This document shows, in pieces, positions 35,064 to 44,434 of a DNA stretch of 64,000 bases. The notes under the pieces were generated by a model. It had not been told where the DNA came from and searched no databases. It saw only the letters and a program-made list of their open reading frames with translations. The translations under genes and the position numbers were made by a program. Location: positions 34,595 to 98,594 of the forward strand of contig NZ_CAAF010000054.1 in assembly GCF_000359125.1 (NCBI RefSeq), given 5' to 3'. This DNA is from Mesorhizobium sp. STM 4661. Its GTDB lineage: Bacteria > Pseudomonadota > Alphaproteobacteria > Rhizobiales > Rhizobiaceae. Every line of letters starts with the position of its first letter. Position 1 is the stretch's first letter.

Positions 35064-35387
35064 ATGTGGACACGTCAGCACAAGCAGAGAAACACCGGTC
35101 GGCTGATCATTCCCTCGCTCTGCGTGGCGTTCCTGGCCTATTTCGGTTTTCATGCCTATCACGGCGAATTCGGCATCTATTCCAAGTACCGGCTCGAAGC
35201 GCAAACCGTCGACCTGCAGGGCAAGCTCGACGCCGTCAAGGCACGCCGGGTCGATCTGGAACGCCGCGTCCAGCTGATGCATGAAGGCACGCTGGAAAAG
35301 GACATGCTCGACGAGCAGGCGCGCAAGGCGCTCAACCTGTCCCATGCCGACGAAATCACCATCATGCTGCCGTCGCCGGCCAGATAA
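35064..35387 (+). CDS. ftsB: Septum formation initiator (FtsB/DivIC family)
   Basis: The 107-residue protein has an N-terminal membrane span (LIIPSLCVAFLAYFGFHAYH, about 14-33) and a periplasmic coiled coil (YRLEAQTVDLQGKLDAVKAR, then RVDLERRVQLMHEGTLEKDM) ending in the family's DMLDEQARKALNLSHADE. FtsB joins FtsL and FtsQ in the divisome. Its place between eno and pdhA is conserved in rhizobia. Confidence 0.88.
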   Translation: MWTRQHKQRNTGRLIIPSLCVAFLAYFGFHAYHGEFGIYSKYRLEAQTVDLQGKLDAVKARRVDLERRVQLMHEGTLEKDMLDEQARKALNLSHADEITIMLPSPAR

Positions 35388-35435
35388 CTGGATTCAAGTT
35401 AATCACCGATATTTTCAACGATTTTAATCGCTTAG

Positions 35436-35454
35436 ATGCATGCCAGCCATGCAT
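35436..35454. promoter_or_regulatory. ATGCATG inverted repeat upstream of pdhA
   Basis: ATGCATG (35436-35442) and CATGCAT (35448-35454) form a perfect inverted repeat with a five-base spacer, followed by TTTTT. It may be a weak terminator for ftsB or an operator in the pdhA promoter region 130 bases before its start. Confidence 0.4.
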
Positions 35455-35581
35455 TTTTCAGCATGGCGAAACCTATTCTCGCATGTTAGCCTGCTCCAAA
35501 TCGGTGGGGAGGACTGATCTCCCTCAGAGCGGATTTCATCTTGCTCTAATGTCCACAAAGAGACGCAACAGGGAGTGATGC

Positions 35582-36622
35582 ATGGCCACCGCCGCCAGAA
35601 AAGCGCCTGCCAAATCGAGATCCGATAGCAAATCGTCGGGACTTTCAGCACCCAAGCCAGCCGACTTTACCAAGGACGAGGAACTTGCCGCCTACCGGCA
35701 TATGCTGCTCATCCGCCGCTTCGAGGAAAAGGCCGGCCAGCTCTACGGCATGGGCTTCATCGGCGGCTTCTGTCATCTCTATATCGGCCAGGAAGCCGTC
35801 GTCACCGGCATGAAGATGGCGCTGGTCGACGGCGACCAGATGATCACCGCCTACCGCGACCACGGCCATATGCTGGCGATGGAACTGTCGCCGCGTGGCG
35901 TCATGGCAGAACTGACCGGACGCCGCGGCGGTCTGTCCCGGGGCAAGGGCGGCTCCATGCACATGTTCTCCAAGGAGAAGCATTTTTACGGCGGCCACGG
36001 CATTGTCGGCGCGCAGGTGTCGCTCGGCACGGGCTTGGCCTTCGCCAACCGCTATCGCGGCAACAACAATGTGTCGCTGACCTATTTCGGCGACGGCGCC
36101 GCCAATCAGGGCCAGGTCTATGAAAGCTTCAACATGGCCTCGCTGTGGAAGCTGCCGGTGATCTACATCATCGAGAACAACCGCTACGCCATGGGCACTT
36201 CGGTCTCGCGGTCGTCGGCCGAGACGGATTTTTCCCACCGCGGCGCCTCCTTCAAGATCCCCGGCATCCAGGTCGACGGCATGGACGTGCGTGCGGTCAA
36301 AGCCGCCGGCGATCTCGCCACCGAATGGTGCCGCGCCGGCAACGGGCCGCTGATCCTCGAAATGCAGACCTACCGCTATCGCGGCCATTCGATGTCGGAT
36401 CCGGCAAAGTACCGGTCCAAGGAAGAAGTGCAGAAGATGCGCTCCGAACATGACCCGATCGAGCAGGTCAAGGCGCGGCTGCTCGACAAGAAATGGGCCA
36501 CCGAGGACGAGCTCAAGACCGTCGACAAGGAGGTCCGCGACATCGTCGCCGACGCCGCCGAATTTGCCCAGAACGACGCGGAGCCGGATCCGTCCGAGCT
36601 CTGGACCGACATCGTATTGTAA
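35582..36622 (+). CDS. pdhA: Pyruvate dehydrogenase E1 alpha subunit
   Basis: The 346-residue subunit, with E1 beta, decarboxylates pyruvate using thiamine diphosphate. TDP and Mg residues are in YFGDGAANQGQVYESFNMAS and IENNRYAMGTSVSR. HGHMLAMELSPRGVM and RGGLSRGKGGSMHMF are E1 alpha motifs. The N-terminal ~30 residues are Ala/Lys/Ser-rich, typical of rhizobial PdhA. It heads the operon pdhA-pdhB-pdhC with lpdA further down. Confidence 0.96.
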   Translation: MATAARKAPAKSRSDSKSSGLSAPKPADFTKDEELAAYRHMLLIRRFEEKAGQLYGMGFIGGFCHLYIGQEAVVTGMKMALVDGDQMITAYRDHGHMLAMELSPRGVMAELTGRRGGLSRGKGGSMHMFSKEKHFYGGHGIVGAQVSLGTGLAFANRYRGNNNVSLTYFGDGAANQGQVYESFNMASLWKLPVIYIIENNRYAMGTSVSRSSAETDFSHRGASFKIPGIQVDGMDVRAVKAAGDLATEWCRAGNGPLILEMQTYRYRGHSMSDPAKYRSKEEVQKMRSEHDPIEQVKARLLDKKWATEDELKTVDKEVRDIVADAAEFAQNDAEPDPSELWTDIVL

Positions 36623-36637
36623 CGAGAGGGCAAGGAC

Positions 36638-38023
<1,386 letters not shown>

Positions 38024-38041
38024 GCGAGGCGGGAGGAAAAC

Positions 38042-39474
38042 ATGCCGATCAACATCACCATGCCGGCCCTGTCGCCCACGATGGAAGAGGGCAACCTTTC
38101 CAAGTGGCTTGTGAAAGAAGGCGATAAGGTTTCGCCGGGCGACGTGATCGCCGAGATCGAGACCGACAAGGCGACGATGGAAGTCGAAGCGGTCGATGAG
38201 GGCACGGTCGCGAGGCTGGTCGTTCCGGCCGGCACCGAAGGCATCAAGGTCAATGCGCTGATCGCCGTGCTCGCGGCCGAGGGCGAGGATGCAAGTGCCG
38301 CCGCGAAGAGTGGCGGCAATGCCGCGCCGGCAAAGGCCGAGGCGCCCAAGCAGGATAAGGCGCCAATCCCCCCACCCGTGGGGGAGATGTCGACGAAGTC
38401 GACAGAGGGGGCGCTGTCCCGCCTGCGTCTCAGCCTGTCTCGCCCCCCTCTGGCCCCACCGCCGCGACCCCCACCCCGGCCGGAAGGCCGGCCGACCCTC
38501 CCCACAAGGGGGAGGGTGAAGGTCGCACCTTCGCTTCGCCACTCGCCCGCCGCATCGCCAGGGAAGCCGGCGTCGATGTCTCTGATGTGACGGGCTCCGG
38601 CCCGCATGGCCGCGTCGTCAAGGCCGATGTCGACGCGGCGATTTCTTCCGGTGGCGCCAAGGCGGCGCCAGCCGCGAAAGCCGCGCCCGCTGGCGCTCCA
38701 GCTCCTGCTGCCGCGCCAAAAACCATGTCGGATGAGCAGGTGTTGAAGCTGTTCGCCGAAGGCTCCTACGACCTTGTCCCGCACGACAATATGCGCAAGA
38801 CGATTGCGCGCCGCCTGGTCGAGGCCAAGAGCACCATCCCGCATTTCTACCTGACGCTCGACTGCGAGCTCGATGCGCTTCTGGCATTGCGCACCCAGAT
38901 CAACGCCGCAGCGCCGGTGAAGAAGACCGACAAGGGCGAGGCGCCGGCCTACAAGCTGTCGGTGAACGACATGGTCATCAAGGCGATGGCGATGGCGCTG
39001 ATGGCGGTGCCGGACGCCAATGCGTCGTGGACCGACAGCGCCATGGTCAAGCACAAGCATGCCGATGTCGGGGTTGCGGTGTCGATCCCTGGCGGACTGA
39101 TCACGCCGATCATCCGGCGCGCCGACGAAAAGACGCTTTCCGTGATCTCCAACGAGATGAAGGATCTCGCCAGCCGGGCGCGCGGCCGCAAGCTGAAGCC
39201 GGAGGAATATCAGGGCGGCACCACGGCGGTGTCCAATCTCGGCATGTTCGGCATCAAGGACTTTGCCGCCGTCATCAACCCGCCGCATGCGACGATCCTG
39301 GCGGTGGGTGCGGGCGAGCAGCGTGCCGTGGTCAAGGACGGCGAGATCAAGGTTGCCACCGTCATGTCGGTGACATTGTCGACCGATCATCGCGCCGTCG
39401 ACGGGGCGCTGGGCGCCGAACTGCTCGTCGCCTTCAAGCGCATGATCGAAAATCCGATGGGCATGCTGGTCTAG
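38042..39474 (+). pseudogene. pdhC: Pyruvate dehydrogenase E2 (dihydrolipoyl acetyltransferase), frameshifted at an inserted repeat
   Basis: The lipoyl domain (first ~85 residues; ETDKATMEVEA) is in one frame, which stops at 38590. The subunit-binding domain (FASPLARRIAREAGVDVS, from about 38530) and the catalytic domain with STDHRAVDGALGAE are in the other frame. Between them lies a GC-rich palindromic repeat (38362-38520). Adding one G to the 5-G run at 38407-38411 makes one continuous 477-residue E2 with the repeat as a Pro/Ala-rich linker, near the usual length. Whether the cell makes functional E2 depends on this base. A GTG at 38587 begins an open frame without the lipoyl domain. The DHRAVDG motif holds the catalytic His. 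Confidence 0.85.
38362..38520. repeat. GC-rich composite palindromic repeat inside pdhC
   Basis: Four hairpin-forming blocks follow each other: CCCCCAC/GTGGGGG (38369-38384), GTCGAC-GAA-GTCGAC, the long arms CAGA-G5-CG (38403-38413) with CG-C6-TCTG (38441-38452), and CCCTCCCC/GGGGAGGG (about 38495-38516). This mixture is typical of dispersed intergenic palindromes of rhizobia; here it is inside a gene, in the linker between two domains. No other copy was seen in the window. Confidence 0.8.
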
Positions 39475-39488
39475 AAAGGAAAAAGGCG

Positions 39489-39914
39489 GTGCGGAAATTC
39501 TTCACCAGCCTTTTTGCCTTCATCCTTTCCGGTTTGGCCGGCGGGCTGGTGGCGCAGCAACTAGCCGTGGCTACAGGTGCTCAGGAAGAATATATCCTCG
39601 TCTTCATGGCTTCGGTGCTGGTCACCGTCATCCTGACGGTCGTGTTTTTCATCGCGCAGTTTATGTCGAATCCGCAAAGGGCGATAAACCGGATGACGCT
39701 GATCGCGGTTGCGTTTTTTGTGCTGGTCGGGGTTGGCCTGATCGCCTGGACCTTCTCTCAGCCGCCGGGCAAGAGCCAGTGGTCGGGCGATCTTCCGGTT
39801 GTCGCCGGTCTCGTTCTACCCGGCATCGCCACTGCGCTGGTGCAGTGGCTGTTCGTGGGCTGGCGTGTCAGGCGCTCGCAGGCAGGTTTTGGCAGGAGCG
39901 GGGCAAACGCATGA
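39489..39914 (+). CDS. Small integral membrane protein of unknown function
   Basis: The 141-residue protein begins at GTG 39489 (VRKFFTSLFAFILSG) and has about four membrane spans: FILSGLAGGLVAQQL, IILVF/ASVLVTVILTVVFFIAQF, LIAVAFFVLVGVGLIAW and VVAGLVLPGIATALVQWLF. The C terminus is basic and cytoplasmic. I do not recognise a family. It overlaps the following hydrolase start by ATGA, so it belongs to the pdh-lpd gene run, but a role in pyruvate metabolism is not implied. Confidence 0.6.
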   Translation: MRKFFTSLFAFILSGLAGGLVAQQLAVATGAQEEYILVFMASVLVTVILTVVFFIAQFMSNPQRAINRMTLIAVAFFVLVGVGLIAWTFSQPPGKSQWSGDLPVVAGLVLPGIATALVQWLFVGWRVRRSQAGFGRSGANA

Positions 39915-40549
39915 AAACGGTCCTCTGCTATGGCGATTCGCTGACCTGGGGCTATGACGCGGCAAGTCTCGACCGCCACCCGCTCGAAGACCGCTGGCCG
40001 AGCGTGCTGGGGAAAGCGTTGGGCGGCGGCGTCGAGGTCATCGCCGAGGGCCTCAACGGCCGCACCACGGCCTTCGACGACCATCTGGCCGGGGCCGACC
40101 GCAACGGTGCGCGGCTGCTGCCGACGATCCTGATGACGCATGCGCCGATCGACCTCATTGTCATCATGCTCGGCGCCAACGACATGAAGCCGTGGATCCA
40201 CGGCAATCCTGTCGCCGCCAAGCAAGGTATCCAGCGCCTGATCGATATCGTGCGTGGCCACGATTATCCCTTCGATTGGCCGGCGCCGCAGATCCTGATC
40301 GTTGCGCCGCCCGCGGTCAGCCGCACGGACAATGCCGAATTCAAGGAGATGTTCGCCGGCGGCGATGAAGCCTCGCAGCGATTGGCGGCGCAATTTTCCG
40401 CCCTTGCCGATGAAGCCGGCTGCGGTTTCTTCGACGCCGGTTCGGTGGCGACAACCACGCCGCTCGACGGTGTTCATCTCGACGCCGAAAACACGCGAAA
40501 AATAGGCGCGGCGCTGGCGCCGCTCGTGCGCGTCATGCTGGAACTCTAG
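39911..40549 (+). CDS. SGNH/GDSL-family hydrolase
   Basis: The 212-residue protein has the SGNH motifs: block I GDSLTWGYDA (Ser), block III GANDMK (Asn/Gly), and block V DGVHLDAE with Asp and His near the C terminus (DGVHLD). These are esterases or lipases acting on varied acyl groups. No signal peptide is present, so it is cytoplasmic. It overlaps the small membrane protein gene by ATGA and precedes lpdA by 19 bases. The substrate is unknown. Confidence 0.8.
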   Translation: MKTVLCYGDSLTWGYDAASLDRHPLEDRWPSVLGKALGGGVEVIAEGLNGRTTAFDDHLAGADRNGARLLPTILMTHAPIDLIVIMLGANDMKPWIHGNPVAAKQGIQRLIDIVRGHDYPFDWPAPQILIVAPPAVSRTDNAEFKEMFAGGDEASQRLAAQFSALADEAGCGFFDAGSVATTTPLDGVHLDAENTRKIGAALAPLVRVMLEL

Positions 40550-40568
40550 GGAATCGAGGAGAAAATCC

Positions 40569-42014
40569 GTGGCTGAGAACTACGACGTCATCATCATCGG
40601 CTCCGGCCCCGGCGGCTATGTCACGGCGGTGCGTTCCGCACAGCTCGGCTTCAAGACGGCGATCGTCGAGCGCGAGCATCTCGGCGGCATCTGCCTCAAC
40701 TGGGGCTGCATCCCAACCAAGGCGCTGCTGCGCTCGGCCGAGATCATGCACCATTCGGATCATCTGAAGGACTATGGCTTGAAGATCGACGGCAAGGTCA
40801 GCGTCGACACAGCGGCGGTGGTCGACCGCTCGCGCAAGGTTTCGCTCAGGCTCAACGGCGGCGTCGCCTTCCTGATGAAAAAGAACAAAGTGGACGTCAT
40901 CTGGGGCGAGGCCAAGCTGTCAAAGCCCGGTGAAATCGTGGTTTCCAAGACAGCCAAGAAGCCGATGGAGCCGCAGCCGCCGGCGCCGAAGGGCGTCAAG
41001 GGCGAGGGCACCTACACGGCCAAGCATATCATCCTGGCGACTGGCGCCAGGCCGCGCACGCTGCCCGGTATCGAGCCGGACGGCAAACTGATCTGGACCT
41101 ATTTCGAGGCGATGGTGCCGAAGGAAATGCCGAAATCCCTGCTGGTGATGGGCTCGGGCGCCATCGGCATCGAATTCGCCTCCTTCTACCGCACCATGGG
41201 CGCGGAGGTGACCGTGGTCGAGCTGTTGCCGGCGGTGATGCCGGTCGAGGATGCCGAGGTCTCGAAATTCGCGCAGAAGCAGTTCGAGAAGCAAGGCATG
41301 AAGATCATTCTCGAGGCCAAGGTGACCAAGGTCGAGAAGGGCGCCAACTCGGTCACCGCTCATGTCGAGATGAAGGACGGCAAGGTCGAGAAGATTACCG
41401 CCGACCGCATGATTTCGGCCGTCGGCGTGCAGGGCAATATCGAAAATCTCGGCCTCGAAGCGCTCGGCGTGAAGACCGAGCGCGGCTGTATCGTCGTCGA
41501 CGGCTACGGCAAGACCAATGTCCCTGGCATCTATGCCATCGGCGATGTCGCCGGCCCGCCGATGCTCGCGCACAAGGCCGAGCACGAGGGCGTGGTCTGC
41601 GTGGAAAAGATCGCCAATTTCCCCGGCGTGCATGCCACAGAGAAGCTGAAGATCCCGGGCTGCACCTACTGCAATCCGCAGGTCGCCTCCGTCGGTCTGA
41701 CCGAAGCCAAGGCAAAGGCGGAGGGCAAGGACATCCGCGTCGGCCGCTTCCAGTTCGCAGCCAACGGCAAGGCCATCGCGCTCGGCGAGGACCAGGGTTT
41801 TATCAAGACCATCTTCGACAAGAAGACCGGCCAGTTGCTCGGCGCGCATATGGTCGGCGCCGAGGTGACCGAGCTGATCCAGGGGTTTGTCGTGGCGATG
41901 AACCTCGAAACCACCGAGGAAGAGCTGATGCACACCATCTTCCCGCATCCGACGCTGTCGGAAATGATGAAGGAAAGCGTGCTCGACGCCTATGGCCGCG
42001 CGCTGAACGCGTGA
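40569..42014 (+). CDS. lpdA: Dihydrolipoyl dehydrogenase (E3)
   Basis: The 481-residue flavoenzyme reoxidises the lipoyl groups of E2 with NAD+. It has the FAD loop IIGSGPGGYVTAV, the redox-active disulfide GGICLNWGCIPTKALL (Cys-x4-Cys), the NAD loop LVMGSGAIGIEFASFYRTMG, and the C-terminal dimer interface HTIFPHPTLSE with catalytic His. It starts with GTG 40569 after AGGAG. The linker with many lysines (SKTAKKPMEPQPPAPKGVKG) is typical of the PDH-type Lpd of rhizobia. It ends the pdh operon. Confidence 0.95.
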   Translation: MAENYDVIIIGSGPGGYVTAVRSAQLGFKTAIVEREHLGGICLNWGCIPTKALLRSAEIMHHSDHLKDYGLKIDGKVSVDTAAVVDRSRKVSLRLNGGVAFLMKKNKVDVIWGEAKLSKPGEIVVSKTAKKPMEPQPPAPKGVKGEGTYTAKHIILATGARPRTLPGIEPDGKLIWTYFEAMVPKEMPKSLLVMGSGAIGIEFASFYRTMGAEVTVVELLPAVMPVEDAEVSKFAQKQFEKQGMKIILEAKVTKVEKGANSVTAHVEMKDGKVEKITADRMISAVGVQGNIENLGLEALGVKTERGCIVVDGYGKTNVPGIYAIGDVAGPPMLAHKAEHEGVVCVEKIANFPGVHATEKLKIPGCTYCNPQVASVGLTEAKAKAEGKDIRVGRFQFAANGKAIALGEDQGFIKTIFDKKTGQLLGAHMVGAEVTELIQGFVVAMNLETTEEELMHTIFPHPTLSEMMKESVLDAYGRALNA

Positions 42015-42117
42015 TAAATTGGCCGGGTGAGATTCACACGCAAGCGCCTGGGGGAACTCAACGCAAGGTAGTTCGTTTCCGAATGCATTTTCACCTGTCA
42101 CCAAGAGGAGTGGGCAT

Positions 42118-42375
42118 ATGGACGTGAATGGCGTGGGCTGGATCGCAGCCATCATCATCGGAGGGCTGGCAGGCTGGTTCGCCGAGATGTTCATGAAGAG
42201 CAACACCGGAATCTTGATGAACATCATTCTCGGCATCGTCGGCGCCGTCGTGCTGAATGCCATTCTGCAGGCGCTCAATATTGGTTCCTTCGGCGCGGGT
42301 TGGATCGCCTATCTGATCACCGGCTTCATCGGCGCCTGCCTGCTGATCTGGGTGGGACGCCTGGTGCGCCGTTAG
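42118..42375 (+). CDS. GlsB/YeaQ/YmgE-family membrane protein
   Basis: The 85-residue protein has three short membrane spans with GWFAEMFMKSNTGILMNIIL as the recognisable loop of transglycosylase-associated (GlsB/YeaQ) proteins. They are stress-induced; the mechanism is unknown. AGAGGAGTGGGC upstream gives a good ribosome site. It is monocistronic between lpdA and lipA. Confidence 0.8.
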   Translation: MDVNGVGWIAAIIIGGLAGWFAEMFMKSNTGILMNIILGIVGAVVLNAILQALNIGSFGAGWIAYLITGFIGACLLIWVGRLVRR

Positions 42376-42409
42376 TTGATTCAGCTCGTGCCATGCGAAA
42401 ACGGCTGTG

Positions 42410-42435
42410 GCGGCATGCGCCGCTGTGGCCTTTTT
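42410..42435 (+). terminator. Weak terminator after the GlsB-like gene
   Basis: GCGGC and GCCGC pair around ATGC and are followed after a short stretch by TTTTT. The stem is only five pairs, so the assignment is tentative. Confidence 0.4.
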
Positions 42436-42511
42436 CTTTGTGCTGAAAAGTCCTAGATGACTTGTGGAAAGCGAACGCCGGGAAGGCGCTCGCGATTAAA
42501 CCGGGTTTCAG

Positions 42512-43477
42512 ATGGTCACCGTCCTCGACACGATCGCCAACGCGCCGCGCCTGCGGCACCCCGAAAAGGCACACAAGCCTGACCAGGAGGTGCTGCGCAA
42601 GCCCGACTGGATCCGCGTCAAGGCGCCGGTGTCGAAGGGCTACGCCGAAACGCGCGAAATCGTGAAATCGCACAAATTGGTGACGGTGTGCGAAGAGGCC
42701 GGCTGTCCCAATATCGGCGAGTGCTGGGAAAAGAAGCACGCCACCTTCATGATCATGGGCGAGATCTGCACGCGTGCCTGCGCCTTCTGCAACGTGGCTA
42801 CCGGTATACCGACCGCGCTCGATGCCGACGAGCCGGCGCGTGTCGCGCATGCGGTCAAGCAGATGGGCCTGAGCCATGTGGTCATCACGTCCGTCGACCG
42901 CGACGATCTCGCCGATGGCGGTGCGCGGCATTTCGCCGAGGTCATCCGTGCAATCCGGGCGGCGACGCCGTCGACGACGATCGAAATCCTGACGCCCGAC
43001 TTCCTGCGCAAGGAAGGCGCGCTGGAGATCGTGGTGACGGCCAAGCCCGACGTGTTCAACCACAATCTCGAGACGGTGCCGTCGAACTATCTGACGGTGC
43101 GGCCGGGCGCCCGCTATTTCCATTCGATCAGGCTCCTGCAGCGGGTCAAGGAGCTCGATCCGTCGATCTTCACCAAATCCGGCATCATGGTTGGGCTGGG
43201 CGAGGAGCGGAACGAGATCCTGCAACTAATGGACGATCTGCGTTCGGCCAATGTCGACTTCATGACCATTGGCCAATATCTGCAGCCTTCGAAGAAGCAC
43301 CACCCGGTCATCCGCTTCGTCACGCCGGAGGAATTCAAGTCCTTCGAGACGATCGGCAAGACCAAGGGCTTCCTGCTGGTGGCGTCGAGCCCGCTGACGC
43401 GCTCGTCGCACCACGCCGGCGACGATTTCGCCAGGCTGCGCGCAGCGCGCGAAGCGCAGCTCAGAAAATCAGCCTAA
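42512..43477 (+). CDS. lipA: Lipoyl synthase
   Basis: The 321-residue radical SAM enzyme inserts two sulfurs into octanoyl groups on lipoyl domains. The radical SAM cluster is in CTRACAFCNVA; the auxiliary cluster is in CEEAGCPNIGEC. The C terminus has ASSPLTRSSHHAGDDF with the conserved Arg-Ser-Ser. It modifies PdhB and PdhC nearby, a clear functional link. It begins at ATG 42512. Confidence 0.95.
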   Translation: MVTVLDTIANAPRLRHPEKAHKPDQEVLRKPDWIRVKAPVSKGYAETREIVKSHKLVTVCEEAGCPNIGECWEKKHATFMIMGEICTRACAFCNVATGIPTALDADEPARVAHAVKQMGLSHVVITSVDRDDLADGGARHFAEVIRAIRAATPSTTIEILTPDFLRKEGALEIVVTAKPDVFNHNLETVPSNYLTVRPGARYFHSIRLLQRVKELDPSIFTKSGIMVGLGEERNEILQLMDDLRSANVDFMTIGQYLQPSKKHHPVIRFVTPEEFKSFETIGKTKGFLLVASSPLTRSSHHAGDDFARLRAAREAQLRKSA

Positions 43478-43489
43478 CGCGCTGGTTTC

Positions 43490-43948
43490 ATGCCGAAATT
43501 CGAAGCCATACGCAGCGTCGCCCATACGCCGGAACAGATGTTCGCATTGGTCGCCGACGTCGAAACCTATCCGCAATTCCTGCCGCTGTGCGAGGCGTTG
43601 ACGGTGCGTTCGCGCAAGGAGCGTGATGGCCGGACGATTCTCGTCGCCGACATGAGCATCGGCTACAAGGCGATCCGCGAAACCTTCACCACGCAGGTGT
43701 TGCTCAAGCCCGACGAGAACACCATCGACGTCAAATACATCGATGGCCCCTTCAAATATCTGAGTAATGTCTGGCGCTTCGATCCGGCCGGTAGTGGCTG
43801 CGAGGTCCACTTCTTCATCGACTATGAGTTCAGGAGCCGCATTCTCGGCGCGGTGATGGGAACCATGTTCGACCGCGCCTTCCGCATGTTCGCCGAGGCC
43901 TTCGAGAAGCGCGCCGATATCATTTACGGCCCAACGCCGACAGCCTGA
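43490..43948 (+). CDS. Coenzyme Q-binding / RatA-family START protein
   Basis: The 152-residue protein is a small START-like domain (VAHTPEQMFALVADVETYPQF, LPLCEAL, then FKYLSNVWRF and VHFFIDYEFRSRILG) of the COQ10/RatA family. COQ10 binds ubiquinone and helps its use in respiration; RatA can block ribosome association. It follows lipA by 12 bases, so the two are one operon, and a respiratory role is more likely. Confidence 0.8.
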   Translation: MPKFEAIRSVAHTPEQMFALVADVETYPQFLPLCEALTVRSRKERDGRTILVADMSIGYKAIRETFTTQVLLKPDENTIDVKYIDGPFKYLSNVWRFDPAGSGCEVHFFIDYEFRSRILGAVMGTMFDRAFRMFAEAFEKRADIIYGPTPTA

Positions 43949-43951
43949 TCC

Positions 43952-44434
43952 TCATCCGAGCGCGTGCAGCCCCAATTCAAGCGCGTGCTTGACCGTTTCA
44001 TGGCGAATGAAATCGCGGCCCTTGTCGGCAAACAGCTGGCGTTCGGCGACCACCGGCCGGCCGGTCACGGCGACGCCGAACCAGACGATGCCGACGGGTT
44101 TTTCCGCCGAGCCGCCGCCCGGGCCGGCAATGCCGGTGACGGCAAGGGTGAGCCCGGCGCGCGAGCGTGCCAAGGCGCCGGCCGCCATCTCGATCGCCGT
44201 TTCGCGCGAGACGGCGCCATACGCGTCAAGCGTGGCGGCGGAAACGCCGAGCATCTCCATCTTGGCTTGGTTGGAATAGGTGATGAAACCGCGGTCGACG
44301 ACGGCGGACGAGCCGGCGATGTCGGTCAGGGCGGCAACGATCATGCCGCCGGTGCAGCTTTCGGCCGTCGCCAGCATGATGCCGCGCCGCTGGCAGGCCT
44401 GGAGCAGGGCGTTTGCGAGGTCGCTGCTGCTCAT
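43952..44434 (-). CDS. CinA-family C-terminal protein (nicotinamide-nucleotide amidase type)
   Basis: The 160-residue protein is the PncC/CinA C-terminal domain. TAESCTGGMIVAALTDIAGSS (catalytic Ser/Tyr region), GVSRETAIEMAAGALARS and AVTGIAGPGGGSAEKPVGIVWF are the family blocks. It deamidates NMN to nicotinate mononucleotide. The ATG at 44434 overlaps the ispDF stop by ATGA. It is convergent with the START-protein gene with only three bases between. Confidence 0.85.
   Translation of the reverse strand: MSSSDLANALLQACQRRGIMLATAESCTGGMIVAALTDIAGSSAVVDRGFITYSNQAKMEMLGVSAATLDAYGAVSRETAIEMAAGALARSRAGLTLAVTGIAGPGGGSAEKPVGIVWFGVAVTGRPVVAERQLFADKGRDFIRHETVKHALELGLHALG

Noticed and set aside
38587..39474. 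GTG-started 295-residue E2 catalytic gene as an independent gene
   Set aside because: It lacks the lipoyl domain and the first part of the subunit-binding domain lies upstream in the same frame; it is the rest of a frameshifted pdhC.
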